This document shows positions 33,571 to 34,054 of a DNA stretch of 34,054 bases, in pieces. This DNA comes from Bacteroidaceae bacterium. Lineage in GTDB: Bacteria > Bacteroidota > Bacteroidia > Bacteroidales > Barnesiellaceae_A. Where the stretch lies: the NCBI GenBank assembly GCA_017555825.1, contig JAFZFQ010000065.1, positions 1 through 34,054 of the forward strand, in the 5' to 3' direction. Made by a program: the position numbers and the translations under genes. Within the stretch, counting starts at the first letter, position 1. Each line of letters opens with the position of its first letter. The notes beneath the pieces were generated by a model, which did not search any database, was not told the origin of the DNA, and saw only the letters and a list, made by a program, of their open reading frames with translations.

Positions 33571-34054
33571 ATGAAAAAACTATTAACTTTTATGGTGCTA
33601 TTTACAATGTCATTGCCATTGTTAGCACAGTCATACAGTAAAGAGTTAGAAAAGGCGGCTAAAAAGGGTGATGTTGCATCGCAATTAGCAGTGGCTAATG
33701 CCTATTACAATGGTGACGGTGTTACTGCCAACACCGATAAGGCGGCTCAATGGTATTATAAAGCTGCAGTAGCAGGAAATGACGAAGCCAAGCAAAAGCT
33801 CTACTCTTTCTATAGCAAATCTCTTGAGAAGTTTGCCAAAGAAGGTGATGCTCAAGCTCAATACGAAGTAGGTATGGATTACCTCGAAATGAAAGATTTA
33901 AAGAATAACACAGAAGTTGCCGGTAAATGGTTTTTGGCGGCGAAGAGACAGGGCCACGCGGATGCCACTTCCAAGTTGTACTCATTCTATAGCAAATCAT
34001 TGGAATTAGCAGCCAAAGAAGGTGATGCTCAAGCTCAATACGAAGTGGGTATGG
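33571..34054 (+). CDS. Exported Sel1-like repeat protein, cut by the window end
   Basis: The open frame runs from ATG 33571 to the window end without a stop (161 codons seen). A signal peptide (MKKLLTFMVLFTMSLPLLAQ) is followed by repeats of a 59-residue unit starting near residues 21, 80 and 139. Each opens with a YSK-x-LE block and AKEGDAQAQYEVGM, and carries a Sel1 core such as YYNGDGVTANTDKAAQWYYKAA. Sel1 repeats mediate protein-protein contacts in periplasmic and signalling proteins. Role unknown; it is likely in one operon with the Cys-rich gene. Confidence 0.85.
   Translation, partial: MKKLLTFMVLFTMSLPLLAQSYSKELEKAAKKGDVASQLAVANAYYNGDGVTANTDKAAQWYYKAAVAGNDEAKQKLYSFYSKSLEKFAKEGDAQAQYEVGMDYLEMKDLKNNTEVAGKWFLAAKRQGHADATSKLYSFYSKSLELAAKEGDAQAQYEVGM
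33808..34054 (+). repeat. 177-bp period direct repeat in the Sel1-like gene
   Basis: Two 35-nt stretches (33835-33869 and 34012-34046) and a 14-nt stretch (33808-33821 and 33985-33998) are identical at a spacing of exactly 177 bp. This is an in-frame, recent duplication of a 59-codon unit; an older copy begins near 33631. It is cut by the window end. Confidence 0.85.

Noticed and set aside
1..34054. CRISPR arrays, insertion sequences, integrases, rRNA genes
   Set aside because: No regular spaced repeats, transposase or integrase motifs, or rRNA sequence were seen on either strand.

Overview
The window reads as a chromosomal segment of an anaerobic or microaerobic Bacteroidales bacterium. Several independent signs point there: promoters with the Bacteroidetes -7 element TAnnTTTG before many genes, an LptD of the Bacteroidetes type, tandem BACON domains on a GH18 lipoprotein, DUF4492 next to cytochrome bd, a DUF5020 outer-membrane protein, and a PPi-dependent phosphofructokinase. 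Most genes look like core genes with uniform codon use. The last 4 kb is accessory in character.

Layout. 1-2563 (+) is the end of a dTDP-L-rhamnose operon (rfbC partial, rfbD, rfbB), closed by a perfect hairpin shared with a convergent 5.6 kb alpha-2-macroglobulin-like lipoprotein or secreted protein gene (2636-8269, -). 8270-14551 (+) holds ilvE, an HD-domain hydrolase, and an lptD-rsmF-like pair separated by 4 nt. A CAU-anticodon tRNA with its own promoter and terminator follows (14687-14760). Next is a secreted two-gene unit: a purple-acid-phosphatase-like enzyme and a BACON-BACON-GH18 endoglycosidase lipoprotein. Convergent to it is a Pmp3/YqaE plus EamA transporter pair. A hemolysin-III/PAQR membrane protein precedes a DUF4492-cydA-cydB unit (20020-22910), then a secreted esterase.

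From 24104 to 28040 everything is on the minus strand: a DUF5020 barrel with an AzgA-type nucleobase permease, then a two-gene operon of a NifU/IscU-like scaffold and a GGGtGRT protein, both conserved in anaerobes but without a known role. A 325-nt divergent promoter region separates this from pfp (28366-30039, +). The right end (30165-34054) contains a minus-strand operon of an HTH-like regulator and a membrane Ser/Thr kinase with a BspA-type LRR ectodomain. A run of eight C residues sits exactly at the kinase start. Divergent from that operon are a cysteine-rich protein of unknown function and a Sel1-like secreted protein cut off by the window end.

Themes: cell-envelope building (rhamnose, LptD, A2M), anaerobic energy metabolism (PFP, cytochrome bd for oxygen scavenging, Fe-S-like scaffold) and nutrient capture (GH18, phosphatase, nucleobase uptake). 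The most worthwhile unknowns are the scaffold/GGGtGRT operon, the DUF4492 small membrane protein, the DUF5020-permease pair, and the kinase/HTH/Cys-rich/Sel1 region.
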